Shown piece after piece: positions 29,527 to 37,661 of a DNA stretch of 51,223 nucleotides; within the stretch, counting starts at the first letter, position 1; each line of letters opens with the position of its first letter. Location of the stretch: positions 1 through 51,223 of the forward strand of contig CANREE010000009.1 in assembly GCA_947629545.1 (NCBI GenBank), read 5' to 3'. The DNA comes from an uncultured Lachnospiraceae bacterium (lineage in GTDB: Bacteria > Bacillota > Clostridia > Lachnospirales > Lachnospiraceae). Below the pieces are notes generated by a model. The model was given only the letters and a program-made list of their open reading frames with translations. It was not told the DNA's origin and did not search any database. Both the position numbers and the translations under genes were made by a program.

Positions 29527-29706
29527 CGACACACTATAATGCGGCGGCACATTGTGTAACAGCGACCCATTTTGTAGCAACGACCCATTTTGTAACAACG
29601 ACTCATTGTACCGCAACGATCCATCGTGTAATATCGACTCATCATATAACAACGATTTATTATACAGCAGCAACTCATTGCACAACAGCAACGCATTTGT
29701 AAACAA
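29527..29706. repeat. Ten degenerate tandem units of exactly 18 bp, consensus about CGACYCATTnTGTAACAA
   Basis: Units start at 29527, 29545, 29563, 29581, 29599, 29617, 29635, 29653, 29671, 29689. Confidence 0.92.
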
Positions 29707-29743
29707 AAGAAATATGTAGATACTATGTTAGGAGGAAACTGCA

Positions 29744-31189
29744 GTGGACCAAAACGCGCGATCTGAACATTTTCTGGAAATCAAATCCCTGTGCCGCACC
29801 TTTGAGGACGGCTTTATGGCGGTGGATAATTTCAGCCTTACCATAAAACAGGGGGAATTCGTAACCTTCCTGGGCCCCTCCGGCTGCGGCAAGACCACGA
29901 CCCTGCGGATGCTGGCGGGCTTCGATATGCCCAGCAGCGGCGAGATCCTGTTAAACGGCAAGGACATCACCAAGCTGCCCCCCAACGAAAGGCCCATCAA
30001 CACGGTGTTCCAGCGGTACGCCCTGTTTCCCCATCTGAACATTTTCGACAATATCGCCTTCGGCCTGAAGCTGAAGAAGCTCCCCCGGGCGGAGATCGTC
30101 AGGAAGGTCAAAAAGGCGCTGGAGATGGTGGATCTGGAAGGTTTCGAGTCCAGAACCGTACAGACCCTGTCCGGCGGTCAGCAGCAGCGGATCGCCATCG
30201 CCAGGGCCATCGTCAACGAGCCGCAGATCCTGCTGCTGGACGAGCCCCTTGGCGCGCTGGATCTCAAGATGCGCAAGGAGATGCAGCTGGAGCTGAAATC
30301 CATGCACGACAAGCTGGGCATCACCTTTATCTATGTGACCCACGACCAGGAGGAGGCCCTGACCATGTCCGACAAGATCGTGGTCATGTCGGAAGGCAAG
30401 ATTCAGCAGGTAGGCGAGCCGGAGGACATCTATAACGAGCCGAAGAACGCGTTCGTGGCGGATTTCATCGGGGACAGCAACATTTTCAACGGCATCATGA
30501 CCGGCAAATACAAGGTCCGCTTCTGCGGCGCGGAATTTACCTGCGTGGACGACGTGGAAAACGGCACTATGGTCGAGGCGGTGCTGCGTCCCGAGGATAT
30601 CGAGATCACGCCTCCCGATGAGGGAATCATCCAGGGAGAAGTCAGTTCCGTGGTGTTCAAAGGCGTGCATTACGAGATCACCGTGCTGTCCGGCAAGAAC
30701 GAACTTGTAATCCAGTCCACCCGCAAGGCCCAGGTGGGAAGCCGGGTGGGACTGAGCGTTGACCCGGAAGGGATCCATATCATGATCGCCGAGAGTATGC
30801 TGAACAAGTTCGAGGTAGGCGTGAAAAACGGCTTCCGGCTGGATTTCCTGGACGGAGTTCCGGACTTTGACATCACAAGCCTGCTTCCCGGTTCCCGCAT
30901 GGACGGCGGTACGCTTCTGGACGCCCACGGGGACGAGGTGGCGCCGGAGACCCTGCGGGTGATCGTAACCATCAAGCCGGAAGACATTACGATGAGCGAC
31001 GACGAGGAAGCGGGCATGGTAAAAGGACATATCGTCAATATGATCTACAAAGGCGACCATTACCGCTACATCGTGCGGTCGGACGACGATGAAGACTTCA
31101 TTGTGCGCGACGAGGATCTGTGGAACATGAACGACTACGTGAGTCTGGTCATTCCCAGGGACAGCCTGCAGTTCGCGCTGAAAAAGTAA
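29744..31189 (+). CDS. potA: Spermidine/putrescine-type ABC transporter ATP-binding protein (GTG start)
   Basis: GPSGCGKTTTLRMLAG; LSGGQQQRIAIARAI; RBS AGGAGG before GTG; two TOBE-like segments. Confidence 0.92.
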   Translation: MDQNARSEHFLEIKSLCRTFEDGFMAVDNFSLTIKQGEFVTFLGPSGCGKTTTLRMLAGFDMPSSGEILLNGKDITKLPPNERPINTVFQRYALFPHLNIFDNIAFGLKLKKLPRAEIVRKVKKALEMVDLEGFESRTVQTLSGGQQQRIAIARAIVNEPQILLLDEPLGALDLKMRKEMQLELKSMHDKLGITFIYVTHDQEEALTMSDKIVVMSEGKIQQVGEPEDIYNEPKNAFVADFIGDSNIFNGIMTGKYKVRFCGAEFTCVDDVENGTMVEAVLRPEDIEITPPDEGIIQGEVSSVVFKGVHYEITVLSGKNELVIQSTRKAQVGSRVGLSVDPEGIHIMIAESMLNKFEVGVKNGFRLDFLDGVPDFDITSLLPGSRMDGGTLLDAHGDEVAPETLRVIVTIKPEDITMSDDEEAGMVKGHIVNMIYKGDHYRYIVRSDDDEDFIVRDEDLWNMNDYVSLVIPRDSLQFALKK

Positions 31190-31207
31190 CGGTACGGAGG
31201 TAGCGAT

Positions 31208-32008
31208 ATGGGTGTGTTCCGTTTTTCCAGAAAGCAGCTTGGCATTCCCTACGCGGTGTTTCTGATCTGCTTCGTGGCCGCGCCGCTTCTGGTCATTATC
31301 TATTACGCGTTTACCAACGGCGAAGGGCGGTTTACGCTGGGCAACATGACGGGCTTTTTCACCAGCCCCTACACGATCGGAACGCTGGCCTACAGCTTTG
31401 CCATCGCGGTGGTCACCACCTGCGTATGCCTTCTGCTGGCGTATCCCATTGCCTATATCCTGGCAAGGAGCCGGTGGAAGAGCAAGTCGGTCGTCATCGT
31501 CATGTTCGTCATGCCCATGTGGATCAATTTTACGCTGCGGATCACGGCGCTGAAAGAACTCCTGACCATGATCGAGGGCAACCTGGCGTTCCATCCGTTT
31601 CTGAATACGATCATCGGCATGACCTACGACTTCCTGCCGTTTATGATCCTGCCCATGTATACCACGCTTCTGAAGCTGGACCAGAGCCTCCTGGAGGCGG
31701 CCGCGGACCTGGGCGCCAATCCGTTCCAGATATTCTTAAAGGTGACGCTGCCCCTGTCCGTGCCGGGGATCATCAGCGGCGTGGTCATGGTATTTCTGCC
31801 GTCCATGACCAACTATGTGGTGCTGGATATGCTGTACAACAGCACCTACATCATGGGCAGCCTGATCGGCAGCTACTTCAGCGCCTACGACTGGCATAAC
31901 GGTTCCATGATCGCGCTGATCCTGCTGTTCATCATCCTGGTGTTTACGCTGGTCACGGACCGCTACGCGGATGAAGACACCGGGAACCGGGGAGGTGCGC
32001 TGCTATGA
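31208..32008 (+). CDS. potB: Spermidine/putrescine-type ABC transporter permease
   Basis: EAAADLGANPFQIFLKVTLPLSVPGIISG (EAA motif); operon context. Confidence 0.9.
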   Translation: MGVFRFSRKQLGIPYAVFLICFVAAPLLVIIYYAFTNGEGRFTLGNMTGFFTSPYTIGTLAYSFAIAVVTTCVCLLLAYPIAYILARSRWKSKSVVIVMFVMPMWINFTLRITALKELLTMIEGNLAFHPFLNTIIGMTYDFLPFMILPMYTTLLKLDQSLLEAAADLGANPFQIFLKVTLPLSVPGIISGVVMVFLPSMTNYVVLDMLYNSTYIMGSLIGSYFSAYDWHNGSMIALILLFIILVFTLVTDRYADEDTGNRGGALL

Positions 32009-32817
32009 AAGCTGCTGTGAAAAAGGAACTGCCGGGAAAGATCTTTATCGGCGCGATGCTCGTTATCCTGTATCTGCCCATACTGGTACTGGCCTTTTAC
32101 AGCTTTACCACCTCCGCCAATATCGGTTCCGTCCATGGCTTTTCCATGGATAATTACGTAAATCTGTTCTCTAACGAGGAGCTCCGCAGCATGATCTTCG
32201 GCACCGTGCTGCTGGCTTTCGGCTCGTCCCTGCTGGCGGCGGCGCTGGGAACCCTGGGCGCCATCGGCGCTTTCTATTCCAGGAAGGCGGCCAGGGGCGT
32301 CATCGGAGGCTTAAACGAGGTACCGGTGATCAACGCGGACGTCGTTACCGGCTTCTCCGTATGCATCATGCTGGTGGTGGTGCTGGGCATCGATAAGAAT
32401 ACCTTTGTTCCGCTGGTGATCGGCCATGTGGTGCTGTCCGCCCCCTTCGTCTACCTGTCGGTAACGCCGAAGCTGAAGCAGATGGACTCCAGCCTGTACG
32501 AGGCGGCCATGGACCTGGGCGCGACCCCCAGGCAGGCGCTGACCAAGGTGGTCCTGCCGCAGATCCAGCCCGGCATCGTGTCCGGTTTCGCGCTGGCGGT
32601 GACGCTGTCGCTGGATGATTATTTCATTGCCAGCTACACCAAGCCGGCCACCTTTGACACCATCAGCACCTATGTCGTAAACGCCACAAAGGGCTCCCAG
32701 ACGGAGATCAAGACGGCTCTGTGGGCGCTGTCCACGCTGATCTTCCTCATCGTGGTGCTGGCGGTAGTCCTGATGAATCTGCGGGGTGGAAAGGAGGAGG
32801 CGGACTTTGAAGACTAA
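32005..32817 (+). CDS. potC: Spermidine/putrescine-type ABC transporter permease
   Basis: EAAMDLGATPRQALTKVVLPQIQPGIVSG; 4-nt overlap with potB. Confidence 0.9.
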   Translation: MKAAVKKELPGKIFIGAMLVILYLPILVLAFYSFTTSANIGSVHGFSMDNYVNLFSNEELRSMIFGTVLLAFGSSLLAAALGTLGAIGAFYSRKAARGVIGGLNEVPVINADVVTGFSVCIMLVVVLGIDKNTFVPLVIGHVVLSAPFVYLSVTPKLKQMDSSLYEAAMDLGATPRQALTKVVLPQIQPGIVSGFALAVTLSLDDYFIASYTKPATFDTISTYVVNATKGSQTEIKTALWALSTLIFLIVVLAVVLMNLRGGKEEADFED

Positions 32818-34315
32818 GAAACTGCGCGCTGCGGCGCTTTGTCTGGCCGGAGCCGTTCTTCTGGGATTTGCCTGTCCCCGGGCGGCTGCCGCATCATCGC
32901 AGAAGGATGACGAGCCGGTCACGCTCCGGGTCTGCAGCTGGGAGGAATATATTGACCTGGGAGACTGGGATGAAGAGGAACTGATCGAACTGGATAACGG
33001 TGTGGAGATCTTCGGGGAAGACGCCCTTTACCGCGAGTTTGAACAGTGGTATTATGATACTTATGGAAAACGGGTGCGGGTGGAATATTCCTGCTTCGGC
33101 ACCAACGAGGATCTGTACAACCAGCTGACGCTGGGAGACACCTACGACCTGGTCTGTCCCTCCGACTATATGATCATGAAGCTGATGGCCGAGGGGGCGC
33201 TGGAGCCTTATTCAGAGTCCTTCTTTGACCGGGAAAATGAAAAGAATTACTATATAAACGGTGTATCGCCCTATATCGCGAAGGTTTTCGCGGAAAATGA
33301 GATCAACGGCGAGAGCTGGGACCGCTACGCCGCGGGCTACATGTGGGGAGTGACCGGCGTACTGTATAATCCGGAGCTGATGACCGAGGAGGAGGCGTCC
33401 ACCTGGGCGGTGTTCGACAATCCGAAATTCTTCCGCCAGATCACGCTCAAGGACAATGTGCGGGACACCTATTTTTCCACATTGGGGTATCTCCGGCAGA
33501 AAGAGCTGATGGACGAGACGTTTCGATCGGCCGCGGATTATCATGAAAAGCTGGACGATATGATGAACGACGTATCTCCCGAAACCATCGACGAGGTGGA
33601 AGAACTGCTGGGGCACATCATGGGAAATATCTACGCGCTGGAGACAGACAGCGGCAAGGCGGATATGGTGACGGGCAAGATCGCCGCCAATTACCAGTGG
33701 TCGGGCGACGCGGTATACGCAATGGATCAGGCCGAGGAGGACGGCGTGTATCTGCAGTTTGCGGTGCCGGAAGAGTGCACCAACCTCTGGTTCGACGGCT
33801 GGGTCATGCTGAAGGCCGGCATCGGAGACGACACGGAGAAAAAGCAGGCGGCGGAAGCCTTCGTCAACTTCCTGTCCATACCGGAGAACGCGGTGCGGAA
33901 CATGTACTATATCGGCTACACCTCGGCAATCTCCGGCGGGGACGACGATACCGTTTTCTCCTACCTGAACTGGTGCTACGGCGCGGAGGACGACGAGGAA
34001 GATGCTGTGGACTATCCGGTAGGATATTTCTTCAGCGAAGACGGCGACGATGAGAACTATACGGTTCACGCCTCCGCGGAACAGATCGGCCGCCAGCTGT
34101 ACACTCAGTATCCGTCCCAGGAGGTCATATCCCGGGCGGCTGTCATGGGATATTTTGATGAAGGGCAGACCCACAATATCAATCAGATGTGGATCAATGT
34201 CCGCTGTCTGGACGTGAGAGATATTCCTCTGTGGTGCTGGCTTCTGGCTCTGTGCATCGTTATCGCGGCCGCGGTTGCGACAGTGATATACAGGAAGAAT
34301 CATACGCTCGAATAA
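32807..34315 (+). CDS. potD: Spermidine/putrescine-type substrate-binding protein with C-terminal TM anchor (probable TTG start)
   Basis: AAAGGAGG upstream of TTG 32807; VTLRVCSWEEYIDLG; YDLVCPSDYMIMKLMAEGALEPYS; C-terminal WLLALCIVIAAAVATVIYRKN. Confidence 0.87.
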   Translation: MKTKKLRAAALCLAGAVLLGFACPRAAAASSQKDDEPVTLRVCSWEEYIDLGDWDEEELIELDNGVEIFGEDALYREFEQWYYDTYGKRVRVEYSCFGTNEDLYNQLTLGDTYDLVCPSDYMIMKLMAEGALEPYSESFFDRENEKNYYINGVSPYIAKVFAENEINGESWDRYAAGYMWGVTGVLYNPELMTEEEASTWAVFDNPKFFRQITLKDNVRDTYFSTLGYLRQKELMDETFRSAADYHEKLDDMMNDVSPETIDEVEELLGHIMGNIYALETDSGKADMVTGKIAANYQWSGDAVYAMDQAEEDGVYLQFAVPEECTNLWFDGWVMLKAGIGDDTEKKQAAEAFVNFLSIPENAVRNMYYIGYTSAISGGDDDTVFSYLNWCYGAEDDEEDAVDYPVGYFFSEDGDDENYTVHASAEQIGRQLYTQYPSQEVISRAAVMGYFDEGQTHNINQMWINVRCLDVRDIPLWCWLLALCIVIAAAVATVIYRKNHTLE

Positions 34316-34484
34316 AGCGGCCGCAACGGCCGAGCAGACAGCAGATGTCCGTCAGACACAGACCGGATAATCCGGAAGACAATCGATCAGAAAAGCATAA
34401 CTGACATTTTGGTTCACCTGTGTATTGCTATTGTGTTAATAATCCGATATAATGAAAAACAAAGGGACGCGCAGGAGGAATGTT

Positions 34485-34847
34485 ATGGCCGTTTATGAAT
34501 TTCTGGAACAGATTCTGACCCACGTAGTAGATATCGCAATTCTGGTATTTGAATTCGTCGGCGTGTTCGTCATCATCATCTCCGGGTGCAGGGGGATCGT
34601 GGATTATGTGAAGAAGAATCCGCAGATCCGGCTGAACCTGGCTACGGGGATGGCGCTGGGGCTGGAATTCAAGCTGGGAAGCGAGATCTTAAGAACCGTG
34701 ATCGTGCGGCAGCTAAGCGAAGTGGCCGTGGTGGCCGCGATCATTTCGCTACGGGCAGCTCTGACCTTCCTGATCCACTGGGAGATCAAGACGGAGAAGG
34801 CGGATGAGGAAGCGGCGGCGGCGCTGAAAGCCGCGAAGGAGAAATAA
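34485..34847 (+). CDS. DUF1622-type small membrane protein
   Basis: AGGAGG before ATG 34485; three hydrophobic segments; FEFVGVFVIIISGCRGIVDYV...RLNLATGMALGLEFKLGSEILRT. Confidence 0.82.
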   Translation: MAVYEFLEQILTHVVDIAILVFEFVGVFVIIISGCRGIVDYVKKNPQIRLNLATGMALGLEFKLGSEILRTVIVRQLSEVAVVAAIISLRAALTFLIHWEIKTEKADEEAAAALKAAKEK

Positions 34848-34856
34848 GAAGGACGC

Positions 34857-34887
34857 CTGCCGGAGGAAACTCCGGCAGATTTTTTTA
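34857..34887 (+). terminator. Rho-independent terminator
   Basis: CTGCCGGAG-gaaa-CTCCGGCAG followed by ATTTTTTT. Confidence 0.9.
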
Positions 34888-34918
34888 TATTTCCATGCAC
34901 ATAATCGTTTTATGGCGC

Positions 34919-34947
34919 TTGACATTTTAACGAATCCGCTATATACT
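34919..34947 (+). promoter_or_regulatory. Promoter of DUF234-type ATPase gene
   Basis: TTGACA (34919-34924) - 17 nt - TATACT (34942-34947); -10 overlaps repeat unit 1. Confidence 0.75.
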
Positions 34948-35003
34948 AATCGTACAATTACTAATTATATGATTAGTAATTATTCAATTAGCAATTTTCA
35001 TTT
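34944..35003. repeat. Four degenerate tandem units of exactly 15 bp, consensus about TASTAATTrTwCAAT
   Basis: TACTAATCGTACAAT / TACTAATTATATGAT / TAGTAATTATTCAAT / TAGCAATTTTCATTT; possible weak fifth copy at 34929. Confidence 0.85.
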
Positions 35004-35024
35004 GTTAACAGGGGGCGCTGATTT

Positions 35025-36419
35025 ATGTTTGTCGGACGCGGCAGAGAATTACAGAAACTGGAAGAAGCCTACCAAAAGGAATCCTTTGAATTCGCTGTGT
35101 TTTACGGAAGGCGCCGAATCGGGAAGACTACGTTGATCCGTGAGTTCCTAAAGGATAAGCCGGCAGTCTATTATATGGCGGTAGAGGGTACTGCCCAGGA
35201 TAATCTGACCGGTTTATCAAAAGCGGTGATGGCTCAGACCGATCCGGGTGCGGACGCCCCGGTGTTTCGTGATTTCGCGGCGTTGCTCGATTATATCGAC
35301 CGGCTCTGCGATACCCGGAGGATCATCCTGGCTATCGACGAATATCCGTACCTGGCCGCCTCGTACCCAGCCATTTCCTCCATGCTCCAGAGCCATATCG
35401 ATCAGCACTGGAAGGACAGTAAGCTGTTTTTGATCCTCTGCGGCTCTTCCATGAGCTTTATGGAGAATCAGGTTCTGGGTTACAAGAGTCCCCTTTATGG
35501 CAGGCGGACATCACAGTTTAAGCTGCGTCCGTTCACCTTTTTCGAGGCGAAAGCCATGCTGCCCGGATTTTCCGGCGAGGAGCGGGCCATTCTCTATGGA
35601 ATAACCGGCGGAGTGCCCGAATATCTCTCGCGGATCCAGACCGATCTGTCCGTGGATGATAATATCGTCCGGCTGTTCTTTGACGAAAGCGGCCGTCTCT
35701 TTGAGGAGCCGTCCAACCTTCTGAAGCAGGAGCTGAGAGAACCCGCAACCTACCAGTCCATTATCACCGCCATCGCCGGCGGCGCCAGCCGACTGAACGA
35801 GATCGCCACCAGAACCGGTCTGGAGACCAGCGGCTGCAGCAGTCAGCTGAATTCCCTGATCTCCATCGGTATTGTCCGCAAGGAAACGCCGTTTACAGAA
35901 AGCGTGGCCAGCCGCAGAACTCTGTACCGGCTGGCCGACAACATGTTTCTATTCTGGTACCGCTTCGTACGGCCCAATCTGAGCCTCATCGCCAGCGGTA
36001 TGGGCGAAGCCCTTTACTATATGGCGGTGAAGCCGCAGCTTAATAATTTTATGGGAAGCATCTTCGAGGAAATATGCCGGCAATACCTGTTTCTGCCAAA
36101 GATCCACGCAGCGCTCCCCTTCTTCTTCGGCGATGTAGGCCGATGGTGGGGGCCGAACCCCATCAAAAAATGTCAGGAAGAGATCGATCTGATGACCGTG
36201 CAAGACCAGTCCGCATGGTTCGGCGAGTGCAAATGGCGCAACGAACAGGTCGGAACAGAAATAGTAGAAACACTTCTGGAACGGGGTGAACTTTTCTCCT
36301 ATCCGGATAAATGGTATACCGTCTTTTCCAGATCCGGATTTCAGGACACCGTACAAAAGCGTTACGGGGACAACTCACGCGTACGTTTGATTTCATTTAA
36401 CGAGATGGACTTGGAATAA
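35025..36419 (+). CDS. Archaeal-ATPase/DUF234-type ATP-binding protein with C-terminal PD-(D/E)XK-like domain
   Basis: Walker A YGRRRIGKTTLI, Walker B ILAIDEYPYL, C-terminal CQEEIDLMTVQDQSAWFGECKW (D...ExK). Confidence 0.9.
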   Translation: MFVGRGRELQKLEEAYQKESFEFAVFYGRRRIGKTTLIREFLKDKPAVYYMAVEGTAQDNLTGLSKAVMAQTDPGADAPVFRDFAALLDYIDRLCDTRRIILAIDEYPYLAASYPAISSMLQSHIDQHWKDSKLFLILCGSSMSFMENQVLGYKSPLYGRRTSQFKLRPFTFFEAKAMLPGFSGEERAILYGITGGVPEYLSRIQTDLSVDDNIVRLFFDESGRLFEEPSNLLKQELREPATYQSIITAIAGGASRLNEIATRTGLETSGCSSQLNSLISIGIVRKETPFTESVASRRTLYRLADNMFLFWYRFVRPNLSLIASGMGEALYYMAVKPQLNNFMGSIFEEICRQYLFLPKIHAALPFFFGDVGRWWGPNPIKKCQEEIDLMTVQDQSAWFGECKWRNEQVGTEIVETLLERGELFSYPDKWYTVFSRSGFQDTVQKRYGDNSRVRLISFNEMDLE

Positions 36420-36480
36420 CCGGCAGTCCCAGGACGACTGCGCATCCCTGCACACAGTCCCGGACTGCCGGCGGCCGGCA

Positions 36481-37344
36481 TCAGCCGTTCGCCGCATTCC
36501 GATATTTTAACGGCGTGGTATCCGTATATTTCTTAAATACGCGCTCATAATAGGTCAGATTCTCGAATCCAGCCAGCGCCGCGATCTCTGTAACCGGAAG
36601 CTTCCCGTCCCGCAGAAGCTGCTGCGACTTCCGGATGCGGCTGACGTTCCTGTACTCATTGACCGTAAATCCGGTCACTTCCCTGAAGATACGGCTCAGA
36701 TAAGATTTGCTCACATAGAAGCGGCGCGCCAGTTCCTCAAGGCTCTCGTCCGTCTCCGGATGGACAGTCAGATAATCGGCCACCTCATGGACCTTCTGGT
36801 GCTTCCAGGTCCGGGCGGTCTGCGGTTCCCGACGCGGCGTATCGGACTCAAGCGGGTGCAGGCAGCGGGACAGAAACAAAAGAAGCTCCGCCAGCAGCAG
36901 CCGGACAGCGGCCGGATAATCCCGCGGTTTTTTCTCCAGTTCCTCACGCAATCTGTCAAAGGTTTTCTCCACGACAGTCCTCTGCTCCTCCGTCAGCGAA
37001 AATGTCCGCACATCGCCGCCAAACAGCTTCTCAATGCTGCCCAGACCGCAGCTTTCCAGGAAAGGATTCATCATGTCCCCGCTGATCTGCAGAAGGATCC
37101 GGTTATTGCGGGCGGTGCCGGCCTGACTGGTCTTGTGAATATGGTTGGGGCCGATCAGCATCACATCTCCGGCCTTCACCAGATACGTCTCATTATCCAC
37201 GAAATAATACCGCTCTCCCTCCACCAGATAGTAAAATTCATAGGTGGCGTGGAAATGGCGGGTCGCCATGGAAAAGCCCGCGTCGCGGACGACCTGTTCC
37301 GCCGACAGGCCTTCCATTTCACTGCTGAATAAAATTTGTTCCAC
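36481..37344 (-). CDS. AraC-family transcriptional regulator with N-terminal cupin
   Basis: C-terminal SLEELARRFYVSKSYLSRIFREVTGFTVNEYRNVSRIRKSQQLL...FENLTYYERVFKKYTDTTPLKYR. Confidence 0.92.
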   Translation of the reverse strand: MEQILFSSEMEGLSAEQVVRDAGFSMATRHFHATYEFYYLVEGERYYFVDNETYLVKAGDVMLIGPNHIHKTSQAGTARNNRILLQISGDMMNPFLESCGLGSIEKLFGGDVRTFSLTEEQRTVVEKTFDRLREELEKKPRDYPAAVRLLLAELLLFLSRCLHPLESDTPRREPQTARTWKHQKVHEVADYLTVHPETDESLEELARRFYVSKSYLSRIFREVTGFTVNEYRNVSRIRKSQQLLRDGKLPVTEIAALAGFENLTYYERVFKKYTDTTPLKYRNAANG

Positions 37345-37661
37345 TTATAAAACCCCTCCCCACAGATATCCGCGCAGCCACACGATTTATACCCCGCTTC
37401 TTCACTCTCATCGAAAAAAGCAATCGGCACTCGCTTATCTGCCCTTGCAGGCAACTCTTTGTAGCCAAAAATACGAATTCATAATTTTTATGCCCGATTC
37501 TATAAGAATATTATACTATCTTGTAGTATGCTATGTCCAGATGAAAATAGAATCAGCCGCGGAACCGGAACTTCGACAGGCCGCTGGATTTCCACAACAG
37601 AACCTCAGCGAACCAACAGCTCCCATCGCCGGCAGCGGCATCAAGAAGGAGGACATTTACC

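Noticed and set aside
29527-29706. 18-bp array as a CRISPR
   Set aside because: Contiguous degenerate 18-bp units with no unique spacers and no cas genes nearby.
29443-29706. Periodic ORFs on both strands (LLxNGS-type and ATHFVT-type peptides)
   Set aside because: Explained by an 18-bp repeat period being divisible by three; no RBS or family resemblance.
29951-31594. 547-aa ORF antisense to potA/potB
   Set aside because: Shadow ORF opposite clear ABC transporter genes.
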